From Nocardia caishijiensis NBRC 108228 (GTDB taxonomy: Bacteria; Actinomycetota; Actinomycetes; Mycobacteriales; Mycobacteriaceae), in the NCBI RefSeq assembly GCF_001612825.1, contig NZ_BDBE01000021.1:1-64000 (forward strand): a DNA stretch of 64,000 bases. Reading direction: 5' to 3'. The notes beneath the pieces are model-generated. The model made no database searches, was not told where the DNA came from, and saw only the letters and a program-made list of their open reading frames with translations. Below are positions 37,353 through 46,833 of this stretch, one piece after another; the first letter of the stretch is position 1, and each line of letters opens with the position of its first letter. A program made the position numbers and the translations under genes.

Positions 37353-38509
37353 AGTCCCAGCTCCCTAGCGATCAGCATCAGCTGCACCTCCGTCGTGCCC
37401 TCACCGATTTCCAGGATCTTGCTGTCACGGTAGTGCCTGGACACCAGGTACTCGTTCATGAAGCCGTTGCCGCCGAAGATCTGGGTGGCGTCGCGGGCGT
37501 TGTCCATCGCGGCCTCGCTGGCGACCATCTTCGCGATCGAGGCCTGCTTCTTGAAGGGTTTGCCCGCCAGCATGAGCGCGGCCGCGTCGTAGTAGGCGGT
37601 GCGCGCGGTGTGGGCCCGGGCCTCCATCCGGGCGATCTTGAACGCGATGGCCTGGTTGCGGCCGATGGCCTGGCCGAACGCCTGCCGCTCGCCCGCGTAC
37701 CGCACACTCTCGTCCACACAGCCCTGCGCGGCGCCGACCGCGAGCGCGGCGATGGCGATGCGGCCCTCGTCGAGGATGCGCAGGAAGTTGGCGTAACCGC
37801 GCCCACGCTCACCGAGCAGGTTCTCGCGCGGCACCCGCACATCGGTGAAGCTCAGCGGATGGGTGTCGGAGGCGTTCCAGCCGACCTTGTTGTACGCGGG
37901 CTCGGCCACGAATCCCGGGGTCGAGGTCGGCACGAGGATCGTGGAGATCTCCTTCTTGCCGCCGTTGTTGCCGGTCACCGCGGTGACGGTGACCAGGCGG
38001 GTGATGTCGGTGCCCGAGTTGGTGATGAACTGCTTGCTGCCGTTGATCACCCAGCTGTCACCGTCCTCGACGGCCGTTGTCCTGGTGCCACCGGCGTCGC
38101 TGCCCGCGTCGGGCTCGGTGAGACCGAAACCGGCCAGCGCCTGCCCGCTGGTGAGCTGGGGCAACCACTCCGCGCGCTGGTCGTCGTCGCCGAACCGGTA
38201 GATGGGCATGGCGCCGAGGGAGACACCGGCTTCGAGGGTGATGGCCACGCTCTGGTCGACCTTGCCGAGTTCCTCCAGCGCGAGACAGAGGGCGAAGTAG
38301 TCGCCGCCCATGCCGCCGAAGTCCTCGGGGAACGGCAGGCCGAACAGGCCCATGTCGGCCATGCCTGCCACGACCTCGTACGGAAAGCTGTGGTCGGCAT
38401 CGTGTTTCGCCGACACCGGGGCGACGACCTGCTGAGCGAAGTCGCGCACGGTGAGGGCGAGCTGACGGTATTCCTCCGGCAGGGAACCGGTGGACAGGTA
38501 GTCGGTCAT
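37349..38509 (-). CDS. fadE19: Acyl-CoA dehydrogenase FadE19 (isovaleryl/2-methylbutyryl-CoA type)
   Basis: A 386-aa FAD enzyme. Family motifs are [17 protein letters not shown] in the beta domain, [12 protein letters not shown], the helix [19 protein letters not shown], the [12 protein letters not shown] loop and the C-terminal [16 protein letters not shown]. In the M. tuberculosis block the same gene is called fadE19. It would oxidise isovaleryl-CoA to 3-methylcrotonyl-CoA, the substrate of the adjacent carboxylase. ATGA overlaps link it to accA1 upstream and maoC downstream. Confidence 0.92.
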   Translation of the reverse strand: MTDYLSTGSLPEEYRQLALTVRDFAQQVVAPVSAKHDADHSFPYEVVAGMADMGLFGLPFPEDFGGMGGDYFALCLALEELGKVDQSVAITLEAGVSLGAMPIYRFGDDDQRAEWLPQLTSGQALAGFGLTEPDAGSDAGGTRTTAVEDGDSWVINGSKQFITNSGTDITRLVTVTAVTGNNGGKKEISTILVPTSTPGFVAEPAYNKVGWNASDTHPLSFTDVRVPRENLLGERGRGYANFLRILDEGRIAIAALAVGAAQGCVDESVRYAGERQAFGQAIGRNQAIAFKIARMEARAHTARTAYYDAAALMLAGKPFKKQASIAKMVASEAAMDNARDATQIFGGNGFMNEYLVSRHYRDSKILEIGEGTTEVQLMLIARELGL

Positions 38510-40695
38510 GCGGTGGTTCCTTCACTGTCGGCGTCGGCCGTGTTCACGTCGGCGGGATGGGCGACGACGCGCACCAGCACTTGGTCCAGCTTCACCTGGG
38601 TGCCCGGCGAGGCCAGCACCTCCACGGTGCCCGCCACCGGTGCGGTGAGGGTGTGCTCCATCTTCATGGCCTCGATCACGATCACCGGATCGCCGACGGC
38701 GACCGTCGCGCCGTTCGCGACCGGTGCCGCGATCACCGAACCGGGCATGGGACTGCGGATTTCGGCGTCACCGACATGCGCGGCATCCCCACGCACACTC
38801 GCCTCCGCTACTTCGCGCAGCACGAAAACGCGACTGTTGTCGCTCACCCACAGCTGGTCGTCGGCCTCGGCCACTGTCACGGTGCGGCGCAGGCCGTTCA
38901 CGGTGAGCTCGAGTCCGTCGTCGAGCAGGACAGCGGTCAGCGAGCTGGCGTTCGGACCCGCGGACTCCTCGGGCCGCGGCTCGGACGTGGCTGCCGCGGA
39001 GCCTGCGGGCTGTGGCGTGACCGGGCCGTCAACCGCACCAACGGCTGGCCGCTCGGCCGGTCGCGGTGTCGGGTGTTGTCCTGAGTGCGGCAGCGTGGCG
39101 TGGTCGTCGGCCAGCCAAACCTGCGCGGAATCCGGTGTGCCCGTGATGAACACGTGGCGGATCCGATCGCCGGAGGCGAGCCGGATCGTGGTCGGCGCCA
39201 GCGTACCGAGTCGCCAACCCGACGGTACCGACCACAGGTCTGTGCCGTGCTCCGGCCAGCGACGCAGCCAGTGATACGCGGCGGCCGCGATGAACTCGTC
39301 GTCGGTGGGTTCGGCGGGCGCGAAGTCGGTGACGCGGCGGTCGAGCAGCGCGGTGTCGAGGCGCCCCGCCCGCACATCGTCGTCGCCCAGCAGGAAGCGC
39401 AGGAACTCGATATTGCTGGTGACACCGAGCAACACCGTCTGTTCCAGCGCGCGGTCGAGTGCGGCGAGGGCGTCGGCGCGGGTGTTGCCCCGGGCGATCA
39501 CCTTCGACAGCATCGGGTCGTAGTCGCTGCCGACCACGGTTCCCACGGACAGCCCCGAATCCACCCGGATGCCGTCGCCTTCCGGCTCGGCCAGGGCCAG
39601 CACCGTGCCACCGGTCGGCAGGAATCCCCGGCCCGGGTCCTCGGCGTACACACGGGCCTCGATCGCGTGCCCGGCCAGGTGGATCTCGTCCTGGGTGCGC
39701 GCCAGCTTCTGCCCGGCGGCCACCCGGACCTGGCATTCCACCAGGTCGATGCCGGTGACCATCTCGGTCACCGGATGTTCCACCTGCAGTCGCGTGTTCA
39801 TCTCCATGAAGAAGAACTCGTCGGGCCGGTCGGCGGAGACGATGAACTCCACGGTGCCCGCGCCCACGTAGTCGACGCTGCGCGCGGTGTTGCAGGCCGC
39901 GGTGCCGATCCGGGCCCGGGTGGCGGCATCGAGTAGGGGCGAAGGTGCTTCCTCGATGACCTTCTGATGCCTGCGCTGCAAACTGCATTCGCGCTCGCCC
40001 AGGTGCACAACATTGCCGAAAGCGTCTGCCAGCACCTGCACTTCGATGTGCCGTGGCCGGGTGACGAAACGTTCCAGGAACAGGGTGTCGTCGCCGAAGG
40101 CGGCACCGGCTTCCCGGCGGGCACTCACCAGCGCGGCGGGCAGGTCCTCGGCCCGCTCGACCAGACGCATACCCTTGCCACCACCACCGGCCGACGGCTT
40201 CACCAGCACCGGATAGCCGATATCGGTTGCGGCGGCGATCAACTGGTCGTCGGTGAGGCCGGGTTCGGCGATGCCGGGGACCACCGGCACACCGAACGCC
40301 GTCACCGTCTTCTTCGCGGTGATCTTGTCGCCCATCACCTCGATGGCCTTGGCGGGCGGTCCGAGGAAGACGATGCCCGCGTCGGCCAACGCGGCGGCGA
40401 ACGCCGAATTCTCCGACAGGAAGCCGTAACCCGGGTGCACCGCCTGCGCGCCGGAACGCACAGCGGCGTCGACGACCTTCTCGATCGACAAGTAGCTCTC
40501 GCGCGCGGGCGCCGGGCCGAGTCGCACCGCGACATCGGCCTCACGCACATGGCGCGCGTTCTCGTCGGCGTCGCTGTACACCGCGACGGAACGAATGCCC
40601 ATGGCGCGCAACGTCTTGATGACGCGCACCGCGATCTCACCGCGATTGGCGACCAGGACAGTGTCGAATTCGACGGGTTGAGATTTGTTCAGCAT
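38506..40695 (-). CDS. accA1: Acyl-CoA carboxylase alpha subunit AccA1 (biotin carboxylase plus carrier)
   Basis: A 729-aa fused biotin carboxylase and biotin carrier. It opens with [20 protein letters not shown], has the ATP-grasp loop [12 protein letters not shown] and [20 protein letters not shown], and ends in a biotinyl domain with [11 protein letters not shown]. Together with AccD1 it should carboxylate 3-methylcrotonyl-CoA. I chose ATG 40695, which has AGGAG 8 bp upstream; the open frame extends to 40845 without sense. It is longer than the roughly 650 aa I expect, partly because of a Pro/Ala/Glu-rich insertion (plus-strand positions about 38940-39090) before the carrier domain. Confidence 0.93.
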   Translation of the reverse strand: MLNKSQPVEFDTVLVANRGEIAVRVIKTLRAMGIRSVAVYSDADENARHVREADVAVRLGPAPARESYLSIEKVVDAAVRSGAQAVHPGYGFLSENSAFAAALADAGIVFLGPPAKAIEVMGDKITAKKTVTAFGVPVVPGIAEPGLTDDQLIAAATDIGYPVLVKPSAGGGGKGMRLVERAEDLPAALVSARREAGAAFGDDTLFLERFVTRPRHIEVQVLADAFGNVVHLGERECSLQRRHQKVIEEAPSPLLDAATRARIGTAACNTARSVDYVGAGTVEFIVSADRPDEFFFMEMNTRLQVEHPVTEMVTGIDLVECQVRVAAGQKLARTQDEIHLAGHAIEARVYAEDPGRGFLPTGGTVLALAEPEGDGIRVDSGLSVGTVVGSDYDPMLSKVIARGNTRADALAALDRALEQTVLLGVTSNIEFLRFLLGDDDVRAGRLDTALLDRRVTDFAPAEPTDDEFIAAAAYHWLRRWPEHGTDLWSVPSGWRLGTLAPTTIRLASGDRIRHVFITGTPDSAQVWLADDHATLPHSGQHPTPRPAERPAVGAVDGPVTPQPAGSAAATSEPRPEESAGPNASSLTAVLLDDGLELTVNGLRRTVTVAEADDQLWVSDNSRVFVLREVAEASVRGDAAHVGDAEIRSPMPGSVIAAPVANGATVAVGDPVIVIEAMKMEHTLTAPVAGTVEVLASPGTQVKLDQVLVRVVAHPADVNTADADSEGTTA

Positions 40696-40712
40696 GTCGC
40701 TCACTCCTGCGC

Positions 40713-40778
40713 CTCGCTGGCGCTCGGCTTCGTCGTGCGCGACGGCGCACTGTGTTTTGGGTTCACTCGCTGACGCTC
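40713..40778. repeat. Repeat-containing spacer between accD1 and accA1
   Basis: In the 85-bp gap, CTCGCTGGCGCTC (40713-40725) and CTCGCTGACGCTC (40766-40778) are direct repeats with one mismatch. Between them lies a stem-loop CGTCG-TGCG-CGACG (40731-40744). The structured spacer looks like a dispersed intergenic element placed just before a ribosome-binding site; other copies are not obvious in this window. Confidence 0.45.
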
Positions 40779-40780
40779 CT

Positions 40781-42388
40781 TCACATCCGGAAGACGCCGT
40801 AGGAAACGGGTTCGAGTGGCGCTTGCGCACACACCGAAAGGGCAAGTCCGAGCACTGTTCTGGTGTCGGTGGGGGCGATCACGCCGTCGTCCCAGATGCG
40901 CGCCGTCGCATAGTAGGGGTTGCCCTGGGTTTCGTACTGCTCCCGGATCGGGGCCTTGAACGCCTCCTGATCCTCGGCCGACCAGGGCTTGCCCGCGCTG
41001 TCGAGCTGATCGCCGCGCACCGTTGCCAGCACCGACGCGGCCTGCTCGCCACCCATCACCGAGATGCGCGCGTTCGGCCACATCCACAGGAAGCGCGGCG
41101 AATACGCGCGCCCACACATGGAGTAGTTACCCGCGCCGTAGGACCCGCCGATCACCACCGTCAGCTTCGGCACCCGCGCGCACGCCACCGCGGTGACCAT
41201 CTTCGCGCCGTGCTTGGCGATACCACCGGCCTCGTAGTCGCGACCGACCATGAAGCCGGTGATGTTCTGCAGGAACAGCAGCGGAATCTTGCGCTTGTCG
41301 CACAGTTCGATGAAATGCGCGCCCTTCATGGCGGATTCGCTGAACAGCACGCCGTTGTTGGCCACGATGCCAACCGGATGACCGTGGATGCGGGCGAAAC
41401 CGGTGACCAGCGTCTTGCCGTACTCGGCCTTGAATTCCTGGAAACCGCTCTCGCCGTCGACGATCCGGTCGATCACCTCGCGCACGTCGTACGGTGTGCG
41501 CGGGTCGACGGGGACCACGTCGTAGAGCTCGTCCTCGGGCTCGGCGGGCGGGGTGCTCGGCAGCACCTGCCATGGGGCCTCGGGTCGCGGGCCGAGGGTC
41601 GAGACGATATCGCGGACGATGCGCAGCGCGTCGCGGTCGTCGTCGGCGAGATGATCGGTGACGCCGGAAGTGCGCGAATGCAGCAGACCACCGCCCAGTT
41701 CCTCCGCGGTGACGACCTCACCGGTCGCCGCCTTCACCAGCGGCGGGCCGCCGAGGAAGATGGTGCCCTGGTCGCGCACGATCACGGCCTCGTCGGCCAT
41801 CGCGGGGACGTAGGCGCCACCGGCGGTGCACGAGCCGAGCACTGCCGCGATCTGGGCGATGCCGCGCGCGCTCATGTTCGCCTGGTTGTAGAAGATGCGA
41901 CCGAAGTGGTCGCGGTCGGGGAACACCTCGTCCTGGCGGGGCAGGAACCCGCCGCCGGATTCCACCAGGTACACGCACGGCAGGTTGTTCTGCGCGGCCA
42001 CCTCCTGGGCGCGCAGGTGCTTCTTCACCGTGATCGGGTAGTAGGTGCCGCCCTTGACCGTCGGGTCGTTGGCCAGCACCAGGCATTCCCGGCCCGCGAT
42101 CCGGCCGATGCCCGCGATCACGCCCGCGCCGGGGCATTCGTCGTCGTACATGCCGTTGCCCGCCAGCGGGGCGAGTTCGAGGAAGGGACTGCCCGGGTCG
42201 AGCAGTTGGTCGATGCGGTCGCGGGGGAGCAGCTTGCCTCGGGCGACGTGCCGTTCGCGCGACTTCTGCGGGCCGCCGAGCGCGGTCGTGGCCAGCCGTT
42301 GCCGCAGGTCTGCCACCAGGGCGAGGTGCGCGTCTCGATTGCTCGTGGCGGCCTCGGTGTCATTGCCGAGGTCGTGTGTCACCGTCAT
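40781..42388 (-). CDS. accD1: Acyl-CoA carboxylase beta subunit AccD1
   Basis: A 535-aa carboxyltransferase. The crotonase-like halves show [23 protein letters not shown] at the N-terminus, [39 protein letters not shown] with the acyl-CoA oxyanion glycines, and [25 protein letters not shown] plus [12 protein letters not shown] in the biotin-binding half. These fit methylcrotonyl-CoA carboxylase beta chains. The start is ATG 42388, giving close to the family length; the frame stays open to 42778 through the divergent regulator. It is the first gene of the minus-strand operon. Confidence 0.93.
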   Translation of the reverse strand: MTVTHDLGNDTEAATSNRDAHLALVADLRQRLATTALGGPQKSRERHVARGKLLPRDRIDQLLDPGSPFLELAPLAGNGMYDDECPGAGVIAGIGRIAGRECLVLANDPTVKGGTYYPITVKKHLRAQEVAAQNNLPCVYLVESGGGFLPRQDEVFPDRDHFGRIFYNQANMSARGIAQIAAVLGSCTAGGAYVPAMADEAVIVRDQGTIFLGGPPLVKAATGEVVTAEELGGGLLHSRTSGVTDHLADDDRDALRIVRDIVSTLGPRPEAPWQVLPSTPPAEPEDELYDVVPVDPRTPYDVREVIDRIVDGESGFQEFKAEYGKTLVTGFARIHGHPVGIVANNGVLFSESAMKGAHFIELCDKRKIPLLFLQNITGFMVGRDYEAGGIAKHGAKMVTAVACARVPKLTVVIGGSYGAGNYSMCGRAYSPRFLWMWPNARISVMGGEQAASVLATVRGDQLDSAGKPWSAEDQEAFKAPIREQYETQGNPYYATARIWDDGVIAPTDTRTVLGLALSVCAQAPLEPVSYGVFRM

Positions 42389-42432
42389 CGGGCCATCCTG
42401 CCATCCGGTTAATCGCCAATAACTGAAATTCA

Positions 42433-42450
42433 GGTTAATGTTGATTAACC
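42433..42450. promoter_or_regulatory. Operator palindrome between accD1 and the TetR gene
   Basis: GGTTAAT-GTTG-ATTAACC is a perfect inverted repeat with 7-bp arms. A third half-site GGTTAATC lies at 42407-42414, and a second small palindrome CTGAA-A-TTCAG spans 42423-42433. All are inside the 84-bp divergent region, an AT-rich spot in GC-rich DNA, so binding by the adjacent TetR protein could repress both directions. Confidence 0.7.
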
Positions 42451-42472
42451 AAGTTGTCCAGAGGGGAAAGGA

Positions 42473-43198
42473 GTGTCGGTGGCCGAACCCGTCCCGGCGA
42501 CCCGGCGCGAGCAGCTCAAGGCGCAGCGCCGGGAACAGTTGCTCACGGCAGGCGCCCGGTTGATCGCCGACCGGGGTTTCCTCGGTGTGCGCCTCGACGA
42601 CCTGGGCGCCGCCGTCGGTATCAGCGGACCCGCCGTCTACCGGCACTTCGCGAACAAAGAGGCACTGCTGGTCGAACTGCTCGTCGGCATCAGTGAGCAT
42701 CTGCTCGCAGGCGGCCGCGCCGTGGTCGCCGAATCGTCGACGGCCGCCGAAGCCCTCGCCGGCCTGGTCGACTTCCACCTCGACTTCGCCTTCGGCAACC
42801 CCGAACTCATCCGCATCCAGGACCGCGACCTCGACAAGGTCCCCACACCGGAACGCCGAGTCCTGCGCCGCACCCAGCGTCAGTACGTCGAAGTCTGGGT
42901 AGAGGTCCTCCGCGAACTACGTCCCGGCCTCGCGGAGGAAACCGCCCGAATCCAAGCTCACGCCGCCTTCGGCCTCATCAACTCCACACCCCACAGCGCG
43001 TCGGCTGCGAGTGCTTCCCGTGCGCGCCCGGTGCTTCGGCAGATGGCACTGGCCGCACTGACGGCCGATGACGAAAGCCGACTCGATCACTTGCACGCCG
43101 AAGGTCGAATTCAGCCCGCGCGCCAACCGAAACGTCCGGCTCCCGAGCCGGTGCAGGCGGGCCCGGTCTCAGACCTGATCGACGACCAGCGCCACTGA
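42473..43198 (+). CDS. TetR family regulator of the leucine/isovalerate operon
   Basis: A 241-aa TetR protein. The HTH at about residues 20-66 reads [20 protein letters not shown] followed by [17 protein letters not shown]; the helical remainder is the ligand domain and the last 25 residues are a polar tail. It is divergent from accD1, as Rv2506 is in M. tuberculosis next to the branched-chain catabolic genes, and it likely senses an acyl-CoA intermediate. The GTG start at 42473 has AGGGG about 7 bp upstream; GTG 42479 is possible too. It converges with vapC after 45 bp. Confidence 0.88.
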   Translation: MSVAEPVPATRREQLKAQRREQLLTAGARLIADRGFLGVRLDDLGAAVGISGPAVYRHFANKEALLVELLVGISEHLLAGGRAVVAESSTAAEALAGLVDFHLDFAFGNPELIRIQDRDLDKVPTPERRVLRRTQRQYVEVWVEVLRELRPGLAEETARIQAHAAFGLINSTPHSASAASASRARPVLRQMALAALTADDESRLDHLHAEGRIQPARQPKRPAPEPVQAGPVSDLIDDQRH

Positions 43199-43243
43199 CG
43201 AGTCGGCAGATTCGCTGACTCCGAGCCGTCGGGCGTCGCTTCT

Positions 43244-43660
43244 TCATTCCCAAGGATCGATCACCGGCGCACCGGTCGGGGCGAAGTCCTTCGTGTTGCG
43301 AGTGACCACGGTCATCCCGTGCTCGTCAGCTGTTGCCGCGATCAGGGCGTCGCGCTCTGGACGAGGGTCGGGTACGTGCAGGCGGGCCGCACGTCGTGCG
43401 ACGGCGAGATCGACGGCGAGGATGCGGCCGTCGAACGCGTCGAGCACCGTGTCGTCGAGCCAGGCGCGCAGCCTCTTACCCTGGTCGGCGTCGCGGCGCT
43501 CGACCCGCCCGATGCCGATGTCGATCTCCATGATCGTGACAACGCTCAAATAGAGTTCCGATGGTCGCCTGGCCGCGATCCATGCTCGCACCCTCGGGTC
43601 CGCGGATCGCGCGGACTTGCGCAATTCGCTCAGAACATTGGTGTCGAGGAGGTAGGTCAC
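43244..43660 (-). CDS. vapC: PIN-domain toxin VapC
   Basis: A 138-aa PIN ribonuclease with the four acidic active-site residues in place: D6 (LLDTNVLSE), E45 (IMEI), D104 (PERDALIAATA) and D125 (TRNTKDF). Such toxins cut tRNA or rRNA when freed from their antitoxin. Its ATG overlaps the antitoxin stop by 4 bp (ATGA), the standard translational coupling of toxin-antitoxin pairs. Confidence 0.92.
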   Translation of the reverse strand: MTYLLDTNVLSELRKSARSADPRVRAWIAARRPSELYLSVVTIMEIDIGIGRVERRDADQGKRLRAWLDDTVLDAFDGRILAVDLAVARRAARLHVPDPRPERDALIAATADEHGMTVVTRNTKDFAPTGAPVIDPWE

Positions 43661-43899
43661 AGCTCGGGGACCTTCAGGTCGATGCCGAGCGGAGTCGGCT
43701 CGAAATCGATGTCGTCATCGTCCATGCTCAAGCGGCCTACGAGGTCTTGACTGTCGGCGCGAAGGCGTCTGTACTCCGCGATGGACAGCAACACGAACGC
43801 CTCTTCGCCACGGTCGGTAATCACCACGGGACCTTGCAGGGCGGCGCGTTTGGCCGCGCTGACATCCTGGTTGAGTTCGCGAGCGCTCATGGTGGCCAT
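43657..43899 (-). CDS. Phd/YefM-type antitoxin
   Basis: An 80-aa antitoxin. The N-terminal MSARELNQDVSAAKRAALQGPVVITDRG is split over a Phd/YefM fold that binds DNA as a dimer, and the acidic C-terminal tail (SMDDDDIDFEP) should wrap the toxin. It precedes vapC in the operon and has a palindromic operator 15 bp in front, so it is probably autoregulated. ATG 43887 (MSAREL) is an alternative start. Confidence 0.88.
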   Translation of the reverse strand: MATMSARELNQDVSAAKRAALQGPVVITDRGEEAFVLLSIAEYRRLRADSQDLVGRLSMDDDDIDFEPTPLGIDLKVPEL

Positions 43900-43914
43900 G
43901 ATGCCCTCCTCTTG

Positions 43915-43930
43915 GTAGGTATGTACCTAC
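43915..43930. promoter_or_regulatory. Operator palindrome of the toxin-antitoxin operon
   Basis: GTAGGTA-TG-TACCTAC is a perfect 16-bp palindrome 15 bp upstream of the antitoxin start. It would overlap the core promoter, as expected for autorepression by a Phd-type antitoxin or antitoxin-toxin complex. Confidence 0.75.
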
Positions 43931-43969
43931 ATTAGCAAAGTTTCACGGCTGGCATCACGGCGCTCGGAA

Positions 43970-44329
43970 TCAGGCAATCCGATCCCATAACCAGCCCGGG
44001 CCGACGGTTTCGGCCCCGTGCGCCGCCACTCGTTCGCGGAGTTCGCGGTCGGCGGTGACGACGATGATCTTGTCGTGGTTGTCGGCGGCGACCACGTCGA
44101 CGATCGTGTCGTCACCCGAACCCTTGGCAAGCACGACTTTCAGGGGCGGGGCCGCCGCATCCGAGCCTGGTTTCGCTGCGCCCTCGAGAACCACGGTGAC
44201 GTCGGTCGTCTCGGTCAGCCCGGCGAGCTCGGTGAGCAGCCTGCGCGCGGCGCCTGCCCGATCCTTCCACCACCCGTCGGCGCGCGAACCGATGACGTTG
44301 GCCGCATCGACGACGATCAGCTGATCCAT
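43970..44329 (-). CDS. NYN/PIN-like domain protein
   Basis: A 119-aa protein with LIVVDAANVIGSRADGWW at the N-terminus, then GSGDDTIVDVV and IIVVTADRELRERV. These acidic positions (D in VVDAAN, GDDTI, TADREL) match NYN-domain nucleases related to PIN and YacP proteins. I started at ATG 44329, immediately before the domain; 51 further upstream codons are open but read as unrelated sequence. It stands alone, upstream of the toxin-antitoxin operon, and its RNA target is unknown. Confidence 0.75.
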   Translation of the reverse strand: MDQLIVVDAANVIGSRADGWWKDRAGAARRLLTELAGLTETTDVTVVLEGAAKPGSDAAAPPLKVVLAKGSGDDTIVDVVAADNHDKIIVVTADRELRERVAAHGAETVGPGWLWDRIA

Positions 44330-44412
44330 CAGCCCAGTCTGCCCCTTCCGCGGGGAGCGACAGGCCTCGCGGGTTCCTGTGTGGCGGCAGGGGAGGGGCC
44401 TACGCTGGGCGC

Positions 44413-44838
44413 ATGACTTCCCTGACGGATCCTCAGGTGCGAGAGTTCCTTTCCCACGGCACACGGACGGGCAAGGTGGCATTCACGGCCAAGGACGGGC
44501 GGCCGTTGGTGACGCCGATCTGGTTCATCGTGGAAGGTGATGAGCTGGTGTTCAACACGGGGAAGGAGACCGCGAAAGGGCGGGCGTTCGCGCGGGATCC
44601 CCGGGTCGCGGTGTGTGTTGATCTGGAAGAGCCACCTTATGGGCTGGTGGAGGTGCAGGGGACGGTCGAGATGTCGGAGGATCCGGCGGAGCTGGTGCGG
44701 ACCGCGACCGCGATCGCCGCCCGGTACATGGGCGCGGACCGGGCCGAGGAGTTCGGCAAGCGCAACGGGGTGCCAGGCGAGCTGGTGGTGCGGGTTCGGC
44801 CGACGAAGGTCATCGCGCATTTCGACATGACCGGGTAG
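44413..44838 (+). CDS. PPOX-class F420-type oxidoreductase
   Basis: A 141-aa split-barrel flavin/deazaflavin protein. GKVAFTAKDGRPLVTPIWFIVEGDELVFNT followed by TAKGRAFARDPRVAVCVD is typical of the mycobacterial F420-dependent family (Rv1155/Rv2074-like). Such proteins reduce small substrates or biliverdin-like compounds with F420H2; the actual substrate cannot be read here. The ends are well defined, and the gene converges with the DUF3105 lipoprotein gene one base later. Confidence 0.85.
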   Translation: MTSLTDPQVREFLSHGTRTGKVAFTAKDGRPLVTPIWFIVEGDELVFNTGKETAKGRAFARDPRVAVCVDLEEPPYGLVEVQGTVEMSEDPAELVRTATAIAARYMGADRAEEFGKRNGVPGELVVRVRPTKVIAHFDMTG

Positions 44839-44839
44839 A

Positions 44840-45544
44840 TCAGCGGGGCGCGGGCGGGAGCTCGGGCACTTCGGTCGGGAAGACGGGCTCGCTGTTCATC
44901 GGCGCGGCGTCCGGGCCGGGAGTGGACGGGTCGTAGGGCGCGGGATCGCGGTCGAAGATCGGGTTGCTGCAGGAGGCGCCGGGTTCCGGTGTGGTGTAAG
45001 GGTTGTTGCGCAGGGCCATGATGAACTGGTCGACGCGCGCGTCGGTCGCGCTGTCGAGGACGAGCTGGTGGCCCCACGACTGCAGCGAGATCGGATCGGC
45101 CATGTTCGGGATGGGCGACATGAAGGTGTATGTCCTGCCCTGCACCTTGTTCCGCAGCGTCGCCTGGTCGTCGGCGCTCACCCGCGCAGGGTCGTAGGCG
45201 ATCCACACCGCGCCGTGTTCCATCGAGTGCACCGCGTTCTCGGTCCGGATGCCCTCGGGATAGACCACACCGTCGCAGGCCGCCCAGACCGCGTCGTGCG
45301 TGCCGCCCATCGGCGGGATCGACGTGTACGCCACCCGCTGCGTGCTCGGCACATGATTGCCGAGGGGGTATTCGGCGGTGACGACACCGGGGATGTCTTT
45401 CGCCGGGTCCTGGTTGTCCTCGGAGGGCGCGAAGCTGTCCATGGCGATCATCGGATGACCTTCGACGGCATCGTCGCCACAACCCGCGAGCGTGATCGAC
45501 GCGACCGCCAGCAGACACGCGCTCACTCTGTTCCGTACCCGCAT
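44840..45544 (-). CDS. DUF3105 family lipoprotein
   Basis: A 234-aa exported protein. The signal peptide ends in the lipobox LAGC (Cys about 22), so it should be lipid-anchored outside the membrane. The mature part matches DUF3105: PPMGGTHDAVWAACDGVVY, then AVHSMEHGAVWIAYDP with conserved His and Glu, then ISLQSWGHQLVLD. No function is established for the family; the conserved His/Glu/Cys residues could bind a metal (inference). The C-terminus is proline-rich. Confidence 0.85.
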   Translation of the reverse strand: MRVRNRVSACLLAVASITLAGCGDDAVEGHPMIAMDSFAPSEDNQDPAKDIPGVVTAEYPLGNHVPSTQRVAYTSIPPMGGTHDAVWAACDGVVYPEGIRTENAVHSMEHGAVWIAYDPARVSADDQATLRNKVQGRTYTFMSPIPNMADPISLQSWGHQLVLDSATDARVDQFIMALRNNPYTTPEPGASCSNPIFDRDPAPYDPSTPGPDAAPMNSEPVFPTEVPELPPAPR

Positions 45545-45636
45545 GGGCCCCTCCTCGTCGTGTCGGCGCTCGCCGTCCGAGACGAACTTACTGGCAGTCC
45601 GCCCACACCGCCGTGGACCCGGCTCCGGCGGTGCGA

Positions 45637-46833
45637 TCAGGTCGTGGACGCACGACTGGTCGAGACGAACTGTTTGCCCGGGTCGACCATCTTGCGCACG
45701 GTCGCGCCTTTCGAATACTCCCCGAGCGCGGTCATATTCCAGCCGGGTGCGGCGCGGGTGAGCATGGCGAGGAAGACGCCCGTGGTCGGTTCGCCCTTGG
45801 ACAGTTCGAAGCGGACCAGTTCGGCGCCGGTGTGGTCGTCGAGGAGACGGCAGTGTGCGCGACCGACCTGATCGAACTTGTGGCCCGCGAAGGAGTTGAC
45901 GGTGAAGATCAGGGCGTAGACCTCGGGGGGTAGGGCCGTCAGGTCGACGGTGATGACCTCGTCGTCGCCGTCACCGTGGCCGGTCAGGTTGTCGCCGGAG
46001 TGTTTGATCGCGCCGTCGAATGCCTCGCGGCGTAGAAACCAGACGTTGGTGAGCTTCTTCGCGCGGTCGTCGTAGGCGATGACGGAGGCGTCGAGGTCGA
46101 TCCGGCCGCCGTGTGTCGCAGGGTCCCAACCCAGGCCCATCCGCACCCGGGTGAGTGCCGGGGCACCGGGTTTGGTGAGTGACACCGTTTCGCTCTTGCG
46201 CAGGGTCACATGGCCTTTGGACAGGTCGACCGTGGGGCGTCCGAACCGAGGTGGATCGGCCACGGTCGTCGGCGCCGATCGAACCTCGGCCGGTGGGACG
46301 GGCTGGACCTCGGCGGGCGGTGGCGATTGTCCCTCGGCCGGTTCGTCATCGACGGTGATGCCGAAATCGGTCGCGATGCCCGCCAGCCCCTGCGCGTATC
46401 CCTGACCGACCGCGCGCACCTTCCACCCGTCCCCGCGCCGGTACAGCTCGCAGGCGATCAGCGCGGTCTCCGGCCCGAGTCCGGTCGGGGTGAAGGCGGC
46501 GAGCAGGGCGCCGGACGACTCGTCGGTCACCGTGGTCCGGGGCGGTCCGGCCTGCCCCCATTCGGTCGGCCCGGTGCCGTCGAGGCTCGCGGTGAGCACG
46601 ATTCGATCGATCTCGGCGGGCACCGAGGCGAACGACACCCGGACGGCTTCGGCCGAGACGACTTCGACGCCGGGGGCGACCGGCTGGTTGTAGAAGACGA
46701 AATCGCTGTCGGAGCGCACCTTTCCGGCGGCGGTCAGCAGCAGCGCGGCAAGGTCGGCGCCGGTGTCGGCGGCCACGGTGATCCGCACTTCGGGCGAGGG
46801 CAACGGTGTGTTCGCGCCCTTGGACAACTCCAT
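45637..46833 (-). CDS. Tandem TerD-domain protein
   Basis: A 398-aa protein with two TerD domains joined by a proline-rich linker (about residues 165-200). The first (1-160) starts MELSKGANTPLP and contains VVFYNQP-like DFVFYNQPVAPGV and the calcium-site region. The second (about 200-390) has VDLSKGHVTLRKSE, LGWDPATHGGRIDLDAS and GDGDDEVITVDL, where the acidic residues would bind calcium. TerD proteins belong to stress/tellurium-resistance systems; no other ter gene is visible here. The start has GGTGAGG 6 bp upstream. Confidence 0.88.
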   Translation of the reverse strand: MELSKGANTPLPSPEVRITVAADTGADLAALLLTAAGKVRSDSDFVFYNQPVAPGVEVVSAEAVRVSFASVPAEIDRIVLTASLDGTGPTEWGQAGPPRTTVTDESSGALLAAFTPTGLGPETALIACELYRRGDGWKVRAVGQGYAQGLAGIATDFGITVDDEPAEGQSPPPAEVQPVPPAEVRSAPTTVADPPRFGRPTVDLSKGHVTLRKSETVSLTKPGAPALTRVRMGLGWDPATHGGRIDLDASVIAYDDRAKKLTNVWFLRREAFDGAIKHSGDNLTGHGDGDDEVITVDLTALPPEVYALIFTVNSFAGHKFDQVGRAHCRLLDDHTGAELVRFELSKGEPTTGVFLAMLTRAAPGWNMTALGEYSKGATVRKMVDPGKQFVSTSRASTT

